A stretch of DNA of 64,000 nucleotides from Symbiodinium natans (taxonomy: Eukaryota; Sar; Dinophyceae; Suessiales; Symbiodiniaceae), in the NCBI GenBank assembly GCA_905221605.1, contig CAJNDS010002412.1, forward strand, positions 217,886 to 281,885, written 5' to 3'. Positions 1 through 9,660 of this stretch are shown in pieces. Every line of letters begins with the position of its first letter. Within the stretch, counting starts at the first letter, position 1. The notes under the pieces are model-generated. The model was given only the letters and a program-made list of their open reading frames with translations. It did no database searches and was not told where the DNA came from. Position numbers and translations under genes: made by a program.

Positions 1-230
1 TTTTGGGTTTTGGGTTTAGGGTTTAGGGTTTAGGGTTTAGGGGTTAGGGGTTAGGGCACGAGACCAAGCAAAACGCCAGCGCTGGGAGGATAACGTATTT
101 AGGGTTTAGGGCGTAGGGGTTAGGGGTCTAGGGTTTAGAGGTTTAGGGTTTCGGGTTTAGAGGGTTTAGGGCTTAGGGCTTAGGGGGTTAGGGTTTAGGG
201 TTTAGAGGGTTTAGCATCTAGGGTTTAGGG
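1..230 (+). repeat. Degenerate TTTAGGG repeats
   Basis: Scattered TTTAGGG and TTAGGGG units with substitutions, mixed with about 40 bp of unrelated sequence (56-95). Confidence 0.85.
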
Positions 231-1678
231 CGACCATCTTCAAGAAAGGCGATGACCAGTCTCTGGTGGGTAGGGCTTCTTGGGGTTTCCACTTCGTTGG
301 TTTTAAATTTGTTTGGCAGAACCACCAAAAACTACAAGCTCGCAATCCCTACATTACCCTTAAAAGGAAGATTTTTCGGGGGGGGGGGGGGGGGAGTTCT
401 GAAGCAAATAAGTAGTTTTCTTGGCCCCCTGCGCTCTGGAGACATGTCCGAAAACCATGTCAGTCAGCCCTTGCCCTTACCTTCAAAGACTGAAAGGAAT
501 AGTTCATACCTTGGTAGCCCAGTAACCATCTAACAAAGTGGGCACCCTTTTTTTAGTTGGTTACTTTCTACGGGAACCCAGCAAAAAAAAAAAGGTTAAA
601 GGGTACCACTGGGCTACCAAGATACCTGCTTTGCGGTCTACTTCGTTGTCCAGTAGCCTAGAAAACTGAAGGTGAACCGTGCGACTTCTCTACTCTGCTA
701 CTACGTCTACAAGCAATACTTACTTTGAGTCACTTTAGTTAAACAGCCTCTGGTGCACTACTCCTATAAGCCAACAACCCTACCTCCCTAAACCCTCAGG
801 AGGCCTTTTGGAGCCAATGGTTCTCTTAATCGTTCAAGGTATAGGGCCTATTACAATGGGAATTTTCTGGCGTTTAGTGTTTAGGAATTATATTATGGCA
901 GTCTTGTTGAATTGCAGGCTCCCGTATGCAGGGCTTCCCGCGGACAGCAGAGCTCCATGTTTTGCGAGTCGCGCGACTCAGCTCGGGGCCGTCGAAGCCA
1001 CGGCTCCGGACTCCCCAGGCAGCTCGGGCGCTGGCTCGGCAGCCTTCGGCTCCTTCGCGCCGGTCTCCGAAGGCCTTGCAAAGGGGCGTTTGAGTGGAAC
1101 CTACATGCAAAACCTATGAAATCTAAAGCCTGCAAGCTCCCTTAGTCCCTACTCCCTTCTCCAAGTCTGCAGGCCCCCAAACCCCCATAAAAACACAAAA
1201 CAAAACATGGTAGCACGCGCGCTGGAGTGCCCTGCGTTTTGTTGGCATGCGTTGGGTGTGGTTAAGTTGGAAAGTGTAAAAAACCGAGGTTTTTGACTCA
1301 TTCCGGTTTTCGGAACCAGGAAGACACGCCACTGATCCCTCGAAGGGCGGGCGCTTTTTCTTGAAAATGAGTGTTTTGCCTAGGCGGGAGCCTTGTTTTG
1401 AAAGGCAGGAAAACCGAAAAGTTGTGTATACCATGTTTTAGGTGTTTTGAGCTTATTTCATGTCTTTGTGTAAGAGAGGATTTGGGAATGTTTGGGCTTG
1501 GACTGCTTTGGGGATGCTTGGGCTTGAAGGTTTTGGTCAAAAAGGCTTTGGGAAGGTTTGGGCTTGGACTGCTTTGGTGGGCTTGAAGGTTCAGGCAAGA
1601 AAGGATTTTGGGATGCTTGGGGCCGGCTTTTGTTTCGGGGGGGGGAGATGCCTGCAGCAAGTGCTATGTATATTCGCA
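231..1678. other. No gene seen; repeats and single-copy spacer
   Basis: Holds a G17-type homopolymer near 378-394, one TIR element (510-621) and a G/C-rich piece at 930-1080 that is open on both strands without a recognisable protein. Nothing else supportable. Confidence 0.5.
510..621. mobile_element. TIR element family A (CTTGGTAGCCCAG)
   Basis: 112 bp bounded by inverted repeats CTTGGTAGCCCAGT and ACTGGGCTACCAAG, flanked by ATAC on both sides (4-bp target duplication). No coding capacity. Confidence 0.85.
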
Positions 1679-1818
1679 ACATGGATATTCCCAACATCCA
1701 ACATGGATATTCCCAACATGGATATTCCCAACATGGATATTCCCAACATGGATATTCCCAACATGTATATTCCCAACATGGATATTCCCAACATGGATAT
1801 TCCCAACATGGACATTCA
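1679..1818. repeat. 15-bp minisatellite
   Basis: About ten copies of ATGGATATTCCCAAC, one with G to T, the last one shortened. As 15 is a multiple of 3, all frames stay open, which creates false reading frames on both strands. Confidence 0.95.
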
Positions 1819-1874
1819 ACCCCAGGAAACGCAGGGCACACGAGGGTGCGTCCTACCAAAAACATGACCTTTTC

Positions 1875-2048
1875 TCAACCCTGAACCCTGAACCTCCTAA
1901 TTACTTCTCCCCGCCCCTCATCTCCGCTCAAGCACCGGCTCGGCATAGGCCGCTCGGCAATCAGGGCCATCTCCTCGCGAAACGGCTTCAGGTTGCCAGT
2001 GCCCACCGGGTCGATGATGGCAAACACCACCTCCACCAAGAATGATTT
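1875..2048 (-). CDS. PARG-like gene exon 10 (last exon)
   Basis: KSFLVEVVFAIIDPVGTGNL then KPFREEM. VVFAIID...GNL...F is the family's final strand and loop. After this the frame stays open through a non-conserved tail (MALIAERPMPS...) to TGA at 1875-1877. The tail ends in degenerate repeat, so the true stop could differ. Confidence 0.85.
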   Translation of the reverse strand, partial: KSFLVEVVFAIIDPVGTGNLKPFREEMALIAERPMPSRCLSGDEGRGEVIRRFRVQG

Positions 2049-5000
2049 CTGGGATTTGGGGTGGCTTAGGGGCTGGTGGATTTAGTGTCGGGCATATTGA
2101 AAGCCGCAACTGCAACTCTTTCTTGGTGACCTGAGCTTCTAACGATACATATCCAAAACAAACAAATATACATAACGTATATATGTATATAACATAATAC
2201 ATATGTATACACACATGCATATGTGTGTATGTACATACATAAATAAATAAATAAATAAATAAATATAAATATATATATATATATATATATACATGTATAC
2301 ATACATACATATATATATATATACATATATTTAGATATGTTTATACATATTTATGTACATATATATAGCAAACCATGAGGAAGGTACCCCAAAACAGAAG
2401 CTACAATGGGAGGTCTAGGTTGAGCCCCTTTGGAACCAGCCACCACGGAGCCCAAGCACCTTGAGGCAGCCCTTTCCCCTTAAACCTCCGAACCGCTTTA
2501 GGGTTTAGGGTTTAGGGTTTAGGGTTTAGGGTTTAGGGTTTAGGTTTAGGGTTTAGGGTTTAGGGTTTATGGCTGCGTCTGAAATTCTTGCCCGTGCGCG
2601 AAGCTCATGGAGCTCCACCACGGCCAACAAAGCCCACGAAAGCCCTAACAACATCCCACAAGGAAGAGAGCTCAAACCCTAAACCCTAACCCCTAAACCC
2701 TACGCCTAAACCCAAAACCCCAAACCCTAAACCCTAAACCCTATAAACCCCAAACCCCAAACCCCAAGCCCTAAACCCCACCTTCTCAAAGGCCCCTCGG
2801 AACTCCTGGGACGACAGCAGCTCCCGGAAAATAGCGGCAGTCGGCCGCGCAGGGTTCCCGAAGGCCCCACATCCGAAGGCGCCCAGGACCAGGTTGGCGT
2901 GGCCCGACCTAAGGTGGCTTTGTAGGGGTTAAGGGGGTTTCGGGTTTAGGGTTTAGGGTTTAGGGCGTCTCTAGGGGTGAGGGTTGAGGGGTTTAGAGCG
3001 TTGAGGGGTTTAGTGCATTTAGGCTTCCGGATGTTCCAAGCGCAACTTACAGGCTGGCGTCACACGGCCCCGGGTTCGCGGGAACCTTGAAACTGCGGGC
3101 AAAGGCTGTAGGGTTGTTTAGGGGTTAGGGTTTAGGGTTTAGGGTTTAGGGTTTAGGGTTTAGGGCCGTACCTTGTTACAACCTCACACTTGACCGCCTG
3201 AATCCCAGGCACTGCTGGGCGGCAAAGAGCACCGAGCGGATGCGCAGCGTCACATCCACCGCCCAGGGCGACCCTGCCCAGCCTCCCTTGGGACGCCGGT
3301 CGGCGGCGCCGCAGGGCATGGCGGCGGACCTTGGCTTTGGGTTTATCTTGGGGGTTTGGAGGGATTTTCGGGGTTCTTAGGGGGGTTTAGGGTTTATAAG
3401 GGTTTAGGGGTTACATACGGGTGATGTAAGGGGTTTTGAAGGTTTGAGGTTGTAGAGGTCTAGTCGTGCTGTTCTACATCAGGGACCCTCCTTTCCAAGG
3501 GCTAGTAAACGTTTTACACATGAAAACAGGGGACCCTAGCTCTAACAAGCTAATCTCTCTAAGGTCTTTCGACGAAAAAAAACCGCCACAAGAGAGTTGC
3601 TTGAGAGCCTCTTGGGGACAGCACTGTGAGAGATCCCAGACTGGCACAGGGCGCGTAGGTGCCTTGGGCTTCATGAGGGCTTGAGAGGTTTTAGGGGATT
3701 TCGAATTTTATAATTGGGCGGGGGTGCGAAAGGTTGAGAGTCTAGGGTCTAGGGTCCTAGGAGGGTTGAGACTTTCGGTCTGTAGGGTTGAAGGAGCTTT
3801 GTCTTGGGTCTTTGAGGGCTTGGGTTTATGTCCATGCGGTACCTTCACCAGCCAAGTCTGAAGAGCTTGCTGCAACTCAAGAAACCTATACTCCCTGCCC
3901 CCACCTGAACACCATCTCACCCACCCCCCACCTAACCCCCTCACCCCCCACCCCCCCACCTAAAAGCATGGCCAATCTGAAATCCTAGATTCCACATCCC
4001 GCGAAATCAAGAACCTCCGCCAAATCCCTCACCCGCATCCCTTATGCTCTAACCCCGCAGCCCCAAAGCCGAACCCTAAACCTAAACCCTCCACCCTAAA
4101 CATCACCAGGGCGAGGTGCCCGGCTGCCTCACCGCCAGCAAGTCTCGGGTGATCAGAGCGGTACCCGGGACAATCCTCAGGTTTTCAGAGTACCCTGATG
4201 AGGGCATTGTTGGGCTATAGAATTATAGGTACTTGGGTGGTTGATGCTGGTGTGGGGGCTTGGGGTTTGAGATTTGGGGCTTGGGTTTGGGATTGAGGCT
4301 AAAGGTTGGGGGTTAAACAAAATTGCAAAACACATTTGCGTAGAGTGAGAAGCAGAGACACTGGGGTGTTTAATTAGGGCTTTTGGAAATCTTCAGCTGA
4401 ACAGCCCGAAAGTCTCAACACTACCACACCCCCCCCCCCCCCCCTAAGCTTGCAGACCTACTCATTGCGAGGCCCCATAGACTTTCTACTGCTAAGCCTC
4501 ATGACTAAGCCTAAGTTGTACAACAAGCCCACAGGCCGAAGCCCAAGGATCGGGTAAGGCGCAGCTTTTAACGCGGGGTAGAGCTGCGGCAGCAAACGGC
4601 AAAGGTCTTCCTCCTGCCAAGTATCTCAGCAGCCCATCCCACAACCCCCCTAAACCCTAAACCCTAAACCCCAAAAACCTGCACCTAAACCCTGGACTCT
4701 GTGCCCTCGCAGCTCTGATCATCAAACCCCGCCTTTTGGGACGACCTCCCAAGCCCGGGACCTCTACGGGGGTCTAAACCTTGGACCCTATAGGGTTTAG
4801 GGTTTAGGGTTTAGGGTCTCCAAGTCCGAAACTTCAAAACTGGAGAAAACCCCACTAGGATCCTGAAGCAGGCACTTTTGGTGGTATAGGTAGTATAGGG
4901 CAGAGGATGTCAGAATGTTGATTCCAGTATTGACCGAGGACGCCTGCGCCAACCCGCCGCTCCGGTACCGGCCGCCCGGAATGTCGGCATTGGCGAAGTT

Positions 5001-6571
5001 CAGGGCACAAGCATCTCCTTAACAACCCTAAACCCTAAACCCCAAACCCTAAACCCTAAACCCCAAACCCTAAACCCTGCAGTAAACCCCAAACCCTAAA
5101 TCCTCCGGGGACGGGGTGATCAGGGCTTCAGGTTTCCAGCAGGGAGGGCCTGCGAGTGAGCTGTAGATTCGGAGCCCAAGCTTGCGAAAACCTTAAACTT
5201 AATCCCTGTTCCCCTAGGAAGAAAAAAGGATCCTTTTTGTTCATATATAAGAAAGCCCCTAACCCAAAAAGCAAAAAGGATCCCTAACACTGATCTAGTA
5301 AACCCTAAACCCTACACCCGAAACTCACCGAAGAACAAAGCCTCAACTGGCCGATAGGGCTCGCGGGAAGCCCAGTGGCTTTCAAATATTTTCGGCTTTC
5401 TCGGGTTCCGGGTTTAGGGTAAGGGTTTATAGGGTTTAGGGTGCAGGGTTAAGGGCTTATAGGGCTTAGGCTTCTGAATTTAGGATTCGGGGTTTGGGGA
5501 AGCAGGGCTCGGAATTTTAGGGTTTTGGTGGCTTAAGGCTCAAGGGCCTCCAGTCTCGGACGCAATGGACATCTTCAACTGTAAGGCTGAACGAACTCCG
5601 ACGTAGGATTTTGCGATTTTGGGGACCGGACGACCACACTATGCATTTTTGCCTAAGGCTATAGCCCACACTCAACAGTGGGGTCGAATACCCGAAGTGC
5701 CCCACCCAAAGAGTTCATCTGCTTCAGGTCTTGCACCAGGCTCTCCAGGCACCTCTACAGCTTGGGGTGTTCCCCCTGTTAGTATCACCTATGATAATCC
5801 AAATGAAGGAGTGTTAGTACCTTATACTACCCGTCCTGAATAGGGATTGTAGTACCCCTATTAAAAAAAGTATCCCCATATTTCCCGGATCAGGAAGAGC
5901 ATTTTGTACTTTTTGAGTGTTATTCCTTTTTTTGTTTCCTTTGTGTTTTGGGGGAGGGGGGTTCTTAAGAAAGTAATGGAAACAAAAAGGTTTACGGGTG
6001 TTTGGAAGACGCGTCTCCAAGCACCAGGGCTGCCGTAAGCGTGTCCACGTTGGCGCAGCAGACCTCTGGCCGTCAGGGCTCCGCACTAGGGATCAATCAC
6101 TAGGGTGTATGTAGGTTGTCGGGTTTGGGGTTTAGGGTTCAGGGCTTCTTGCTTTCATGGTCCTAACAAAGGTGCGTATGGGGGCTTTAGGTTTTTTGTG
6201 GTTCATGAAGCTTTTGGAGCCCTGGAGCTGCCAACACCGTAAACCCCAAAAGGGCCCTAACTACGACCAACACCTCCAGCGACCACGGCGAGAGAGAGAG
6301 AGGGAGAGTGAGAGAAACAACGAAGGAAGGAAAGAAAGAAAGAAATAGAGAAAGTGAGAAGAACAAACCGAGAGGGAAAGAGAGAGACAGAGAGAGAGAG
6401 AGAGAGAGCCAGACAGTGGAGGAGAAGGAGGCAGAGAAAGATAAAGAGAAAGAAGGCAAGAGAGTGAGAGAGAGAGAGAGAGAGCGACCTCCCAACTGAT
6501 CTGTCTATGTGCAATGTACAGCAGAAGATGCATGCAAAGCAGACAACTCAAGCACATCAGGAGACAGAGAC

Positions 6572-6615
<44 letters not shown>

Positions 6616-8390
6616 CGAGAGGGAGAGAGAGCGAGAGCGAGAGCGAGAGCGAGAGCGAGAGAGCGAGGGAGCGAGAGAGAGAGAGAGAGAGAGACAGATA
6701 GGGGGAGGGAGAGCGCGAGCAAGATTCAAAGGCAATAACAAATAAAGAGTGGGCGGACAACATGAGAACCAACTTCCGTACACATGTGCGAGCACACATG
6801 CACACTCCCCGCGGACAGGAACAAAGACAGTGCGTGCATGTAGAGTTCAACAGATACAGAAACATACATATACGCATATATGTATATCCTAGATCCCAAA
6901 CCCGATCCCAAACCCGAATCGATGTCCTAATGCACCCTACTCCGCTCTAAGCACAATCACGCGCAAAGAACCGAAGCTGCCCCTGAGTCCACCAAAGCCC
7001 CAAACGCCTTCAACCTCCGAAGGGTTCAGGGTTTTCGGTTCAGGGTTTAGAGAAAACCCTAAACCCCAAACCCCAAACCCCAAACCCTAAACCCTAAACC
7101 CTAAACCTTAAACCTCCAAACTCCCAACCTCCAAAGCCCTAAGGGCCCCCCTTTGCAAGTTCGTTCTCGAAGCCTCCGTCTTCTCGAATCGCATGGTCCC
7201 CCCGGGCTCGGGCGACTCCGGGCAGCGAACCTCCTCGGGTTTAGGGTTTAGGGTTTAGGGTTTAGGGTTTAGGGTTTAGGGTTTGGGGGCTGCGGTCATG
7301 GCCTTTGAAGGCAACTTGAGGATGTTGCCGAAGGAGCACTAGGACTAAGACCCATAGAGCTGGGTCTAGGGAGGGTTTAGGGTTTAGGGTTTAGGGTTTA
7401 GGGTTTAGGGTTTAGGGTTTAGGGTTTAGGGTTTAGGGAAATCCGAGCCTCAGCGGCCACCGCTGCCACAGCCTGCCAAGGATCGCCGAAGCCTCCACGC
7501 TCAAGGATCGTGTCGTTGGCTTCCGCGATGCCCTCAACGTAGGGATGGGGTTTAGGGTTTAGGGTTTAGGGTTTAGGGTTTAGGGTTTAGGGTTTAGGGT
7601 TTAAGGTTTAGGGTTTAGGGTTTAGGGTTTAGGGTTTGGGGTTTAGGGTTTAGGGTTTAGGGTTTAGAGTTTAGGGTCCAGGGCTGAGGACCTGGCCAGC
7701 TCCTACTTCTGGGTTTAGGGTTTAGGGTGTAGGCTGTAGGGTGTAGGGCTCAGGCGCAAGAGGGTGCAAGGGTTGGTAGTGATGAAGGTCCCTACATACA
7801 TAAGTACCATTTTACCATTTATAAGAGGCTTCCGAACTTAGGTCTCCCGAAAGGGAGCTCCCCTATGCCTTGCGAAGTTGGAGCTGTTGGGGGTCTGGGG
7901 GCCTCTCAACTCTTTCACTTGGTAGCCCAACAACCATATCATAATAAGGGCGCCCTTTTTGCGGGGGTTGGTTACTTTAGAAGGGAACCTTGAACCAAAA
8001 AAAGGGGAAAAGGGTACCACTGGGCTACTAAGCAAAGCCTGAAAGCCCTGAGCTAATTGGAGTTCAAAGGAGGCAGGAAGCTGGGGGCTTCTGCCCATAT
8101 ACCTGTTGAGGGGATGGCTGCCTGAATGTCTCCCCAAGACAAATGACCCAGCACTTACCCAAAACCCTAAACCCCAAAACTCCTAAACCCCAAAACCCCA
8201 AAACCCAAAACCCAAAACCCCAAAACCCCAAAAACCCAAAACCCAAAACCCTAAACCCCCCAAACCTCCCTCCTTTGTTTCACGGCGTTCGGCTGCAAAG
8301 GGCCTTGACCGAGGCCCATTTCTCGCGGTAGCGGTGGGCTTCCAGCCGCTTGCAGAGCTCGGCGGAGAGGTGGAAGTAGTGCCCGCTCAT
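1875..8390 (-). CDS. Microbial-type poly(ADP-ribose) glycohydrolase-like protein, 10 exons (whole gene)
   Basis: Seen: ten short open segments on the minus strand join in phase into 915 nt, 304 residues plus stop, starting with ATG at 8390 and ending with TGA at 1875-1877. Family knowledge: the order of motifs matches TIGR02452/DUF2263 (microbial-type PARG, macrodomain fold). These are an IAEANDTIL N-terminal helix (about residues 31-39), ANVDTL (about 80-85), LNFANADIPGG (97-107), QEEDLCR (116-122), LGAFGCGAFGNP (213-224) and VVFAIID...GNL (254-267). Such enzymes hydrolyse ADP-ribose-ribose bonds; the second Glu of QEE is catalytic. The usual GGG is GGR here. Length fits the family. Introns start GC (4), GT (3) or GA (2). 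The tail after about residue 272 is not conserved and may be mis-ended. Product is inferred, not tested. Confidence 0.85.
2160..2370. repeat. AT-rich microsatellite block
   Basis: TATA, ATACAT and AAATA runs in the last intron of the PARG-like gene. Confidence 0.9.
2508..2569 (+). repeat. (TTTAGGG)n array
   Basis: About nine units, one lacking a G, inside the last intron of the PARG-like gene. Confidence 0.95.
2677..2781 (-). repeat. (CCCTAAA)n degenerate array
   Basis: CCCTAAA and CCCCAAA units abutting the donor site of PARG-like exon 9. Confidence 0.9.
2782..2908 (-). CDS. PARG-like gene exon 9 (core macro-type strand)
   Basis: Contains HANLVLGAFGCGAFGNP, the most diagnostic motif of the family, then a helix FRELLSSQEFRGAFEK. 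GT donor (GTGGGG) that runs straight into a TTTAGGG-type array. Acceptor CTTAG. Confidence 0.92.
3195..3329 (-). CDS. PARG-like gene exon 8
   Basis: Longest internal exon here (135 nt). SAAMPCGAADRRPKGG leads to WAVDVTLRIRSVLFAAQQCL and GFR. SAAMP is the end of the strand that in the family reads S-A-A-P. TLRIRSVLFAA is the helix before the next core strand. GT donor, acceptor GCCAAG. Confidence 0.88.
4107..4175 (-). CDS. PARG-like gene exon 7
   Basis: IVPGTALITRDLLAVRQ then PGTSP and two bases of a Trp codon. TRDLLAVR matches the family's D-V-x-V-F-R stretch. The donor is GT (GTGATG), followed within a few bases by TTTAGGG on the coding strand. Confidence 0.8.
4552..4613 (-). CDS. PARG-like gene exon 6 (catalytic Glu)
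   Basis: Starts exactly with the catalytic pair: EEDLCRLLPQLYPAL, then KAAPY and two bases of a Pro codon. LCR...LYPAL is typical of the family after QEE. Acceptor TTGGCAG. The donor is GA (CCC then GATCC); the next exon begins GATTG. Confidence 0.88.
4944..5017 (-). CDS. PARG-like gene exon 5 (substrate-binding Gly loop)
   Basis: Completes Gly92 and encodes DACALNFANADIPGG then RYRSGGLAQ (residues 93-116). It carries the LNFANA strand and the glycine loop. It ends on the Gln of QEE. The donor is GC (CAG then GCGTCC). Confidence 0.88.
5022..5102 (-). repeat. (CCCTAAA)n array
   Basis: CCCTAAA/CCCCAAA units just upstream (coding sense) of the acceptor of PARG-like exon 5. Confidence 0.9.
6018..6063 (-). 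CDS. PARG-like gene exon 4
   Basis: VCCANVDTLTAALVL plus the first base of a Gly codon. ANVDTLTAA corresponds to the family's V-x-N-x-D-T-L-x-A-A segment. The donor is GA: exon G, then GAGACGC, while the next exon begins GAGATGC, so the same short word flanks the intron on both sides. Confidence 0.8.
6288..6712 (+). repeat. GA-rich polypurine microsatellite
   Basis: About 425 bp, mostly (GA)n with AAAG and GAGC variants, interrupted near 6488-6560. Every long serine/leucine or arginine/glutamate frame here is a product of the repeat. Confidence 0.95.
7174..7230 (-). CDS. PARG-like gene exon 3
   Basis: 19 codons: VRCPESPEPGGTMRFEKTE. It leads into the beta-strand that precedes ANVDTL. Acceptor GAGGAG, donor GC (GAG then GCTTCG). 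The boundary at the donor is the least certain in this gene; it was chosen because it keeps phase 0 into exon 4. Confidence 0.65.
7237..7285 (+). repeat. (TTTAGGG)n array
   Basis: Seven near-perfect units between PARG-like exons 2 and 3. Confidence 0.95.
7375..7438 (+). repeat. (TTTAGGG)n array
   Basis: Nine perfect units ending a few bases from PARG-like exon 2. Confidence 0.95.
7449..7532 (-). CDS. PARG-like gene exon 2
   Basis: 28 codons in phase 0. GIAEANDTILERGGF is followed by an alanine-rich helix ending VAAE. The family's N-terminal IA-x-x-T-I-L pattern is visible. Acceptor TTGAG, donor GC (GAG then GCTCGG). CCCTAAA-oriented arrays on the coding strand flank it on both sides. Confidence 0.8.
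7549..7678 (+). repeat. (TTTAGGG)n array
   Basis: About 18 units with rare changes, in the first intron of the PARG-like gene. Confidence 0.95.
7918..8032. mobile_element. TIR element family A
   Basis: CTTGGTAGCCCAAC...ACTGGGCTACTAAG, 115 bp, one or two changes in the ends. It lies in the first intron of the PARG-like gene. The target duplication is only CA. Confidence 0.75.
8162..8260 (-). repeat. CCCAAAA-type repeat
   Basis: CCCAAAACCC and CCCTAAACCC units, an A-rich variant of the telomere-type repeat. Confidence 0.85.
8304..8390 (-). CDS. PARG-like gene exon 1 (start codon exon)
   Basis: Encodes residues 1-29, beginning MSGHYFHLSAELCKRLEAH and ending REKWASVK. The ATG (8388-8390) is chosen because the frame runs in phase into exon 2 and the family begins with a charged helix of this kind. 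The donor is GC (AAG then GCCCTTTG). The start region is repeated twice just upstream (see repeats at 8474 and 8647). Confidence 0.75.
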
Positions 8391-8403
8391 GGCTTGGGGG
8401 AAG

Positions 8404-8470
8404 TTTAGGGTTTAGGGTTTAGGGTTTAGGGTTTAGGGTTTGGGGCTTAGGGCTTGGGGCTTAAGGTTGA
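8404..8470 (+). repeat. (TTTAGGG)n array
   Basis: Six units, then TTTGGGG and CTTAGGG variants, directly upstream (coding sense) of the PARG-like start codon. Confidence 0.9.
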
Positions 8471-8473
8471 GGG

Positions 8474-8503
8474 TGGAAGTAATGCCCGCTCATGGCTTAG
8501 GGG
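8474..8503 (-). repeat. Duplicate of PARG-like start region, copy 2
   Basis: The minus strand again reads AAGCCATGAGCGGGCA then TTACTTCCAC (M-S-G-H-Y-F-H), one silent change from exon 1 at 8371-8395. Confidence 0.85.
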
Positions 8504-8505
8504 CG

Positions 8506-8640
8506 GGCTTAGGGCTTAGGGCTTAGGGCTTAGGGCTTAGGGCTTAGGGCTTAGGGCTTAGGGCTTAGGGCTTAGGGCTTAGGGCTTAGGGCTTAGGGCT
8601 GAGGGCTGAGGGCTGAGGGCTGAGGGCTGAGGGCTGAAGG
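8506..8640 (+). repeat. (CTTAGGG)n passing into (CTGAGGG)n
   Basis: About thirteen CTTAGGG units followed by about six CTGAGGG units. Each variant is internally uniform. Confidence 0.95.
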
Positions 8641-8646
8641 TTTAGG

Positions 8647-8675
8647 GTGGAAGTAATGCCCGCTGATTGCTTGGG
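8647..8675 (-). repeat. Duplicate of PARG-like start region, copy 3
   Basis: Same segment once more, but ATG is now ATC (AAGCAATCAGCGGGCA), so this copy has lost the start codon. Confidence 0.8.
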
Positions 8676-8699
8676 CTTAGGGCTGCTTAGGGTTTTCTT

Positions 8700-9596
8700 G
8701 AGGTTCCGGCTTGTTGCTTTTTAGGGGACACGAGGGGGGGACGGGCGAGGGAGTCGTTTAGGAGGGCTGTTTTGGCTGTTACTAGTAAACTGGTAGGAGC
8801 TGGGGTTTGGGAAGGTCTTACACCCGACTCGATGGGTCGATGAGTCTACGGAAGTGAGTTGAGGGGTCTCTAGGCTCTGTGTGGTGCTTCCTGCACACCC
8901 TAACCTCCAAACCCCTAAGCCAACCCATACCGATACCCTAAACCCTAAACCCTAAACCCTAAACCCCCCAAACCCCAAACCCTGTAGCAGAAACGTCCTT
9001 TCGCTCTTGAGCCTGCCTGTGCACGGAAAGTCCGGTCGGAAGCTTCATGGGTTTTAGGGATATACCAGCGTGTCCCGTCTCTATCTCTTGTGGCATTCGC
9101 GCTTTCCGGGTTTAGGGTTCAGGGTTTAGGGTTAGGGCTTAGGGTTCATTTAGGGTTCAGGGTTCAGGTTTTAGGGTTTAGGGTCGAGGATGAACCAGAG
9201 GGTCCAGCCCCTTTAACTTGAAAGCTCAAAGCGGCATCCACTTGCTTGGCCCCCAGGAGTGACTTAGGACAAACAGGAACCCTAAACCCTAAACCCTAAA
9301 CCCTAAACCCTAAACCCTAAACCCTAAACCCTAAACCCTATTTTTGTTTGAAGGGGGTCGAGGGTTTCGGGTTAGGGTTGTAGGTTTGAGGGTTTTAGGG
9401 GAAGGGAATCCAACCCCGAATTAAAAAATGCAACTAGAGACCACTCTGAGACCCTGGGGTTTAGGGTTTAGGGTTTAGGGTTTAGGGTTTAGGGTTTAGG
9501 GTTTAGGGTTTAGGGTTTAGGGTTTAGGGTTTAGGGTTAAGGGTTTAGGGTTTAGGGTTTAGGGTTTAGGGCTACTCGCCCAGTGCTGCAGGCGTC
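8700..9596. other. No secure gene between the TPR gene and the PARG-like gene
   Basis: Contains (CCCTAAA)n at 8936-8985 and 9281-9340 and a longer TTTAGGG array at 9457-9570. Short open pieces near 9000-9050 and 9199-9262 could include the missing 3' exons of the TPR gene. Confidence 0.4.
9457..9571 (+). repeat. (TTTAGGG)n array
   Basis: Sixteen units, nearly perfect, ending about 25 bp from the TPR exon at 9597. Confidence 0.95.
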
Positions 9597-9660
9597 CTGC
9601 AAGACTTTCGCCAGTGAGCTGGTGCAGCCAAAAGCCTCTTCCAGCTTGTTCTGCTCGCGC
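9597..9660 (-). CDS. TPR exon (last one placed)
   Basis: REQNKLEEAFGCTSSLAKVL then Q. It joins in phase from 10300. GA donor (CAG then GACGCC). The continuation toward the 3' end was not found with confidence. A short open piece near 9199-9262 (minus), reading QVDAALSFQ, is a weak candidate. Confidence 0.65.

Noticed and set aside
1-230. Chromosome end (true telomere) at the left edge
   Set aside because: The repeats are degenerate and mixed, similar arrays recur throughout in both orientations, and the edge is only a window cut.
510-621. Transcription terminator or RNA hairpin gene
   Set aside because: The palindrome is better explained as transposon ends because several copies have matching 4-bp target duplications.
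1458-1867. Overlapping 100-145 codon frames on both strands
   Set aside because: They are kept open by the 15-bp minisatellite and show no other coding sign.
1918-2310. 130-codon minus frame overlapping the last PARG-like exon
   Set aside because: It reads the exon in the wrong frame and continues into an AT microsatellite.
6257-6877. Long serine/leucine-rich or arginine/glutamate-rich proteins
   Set aside because: They are translations of the GA microsatellite in every frame.
7449-7532. Alternative TPR reading (PTTRSLSVEASAILG) of PARG-like exon 2
   Set aside because: The chosen frame matches the N-terminal motif of the PARG-like family and keeps phase with exons 1 and 3.
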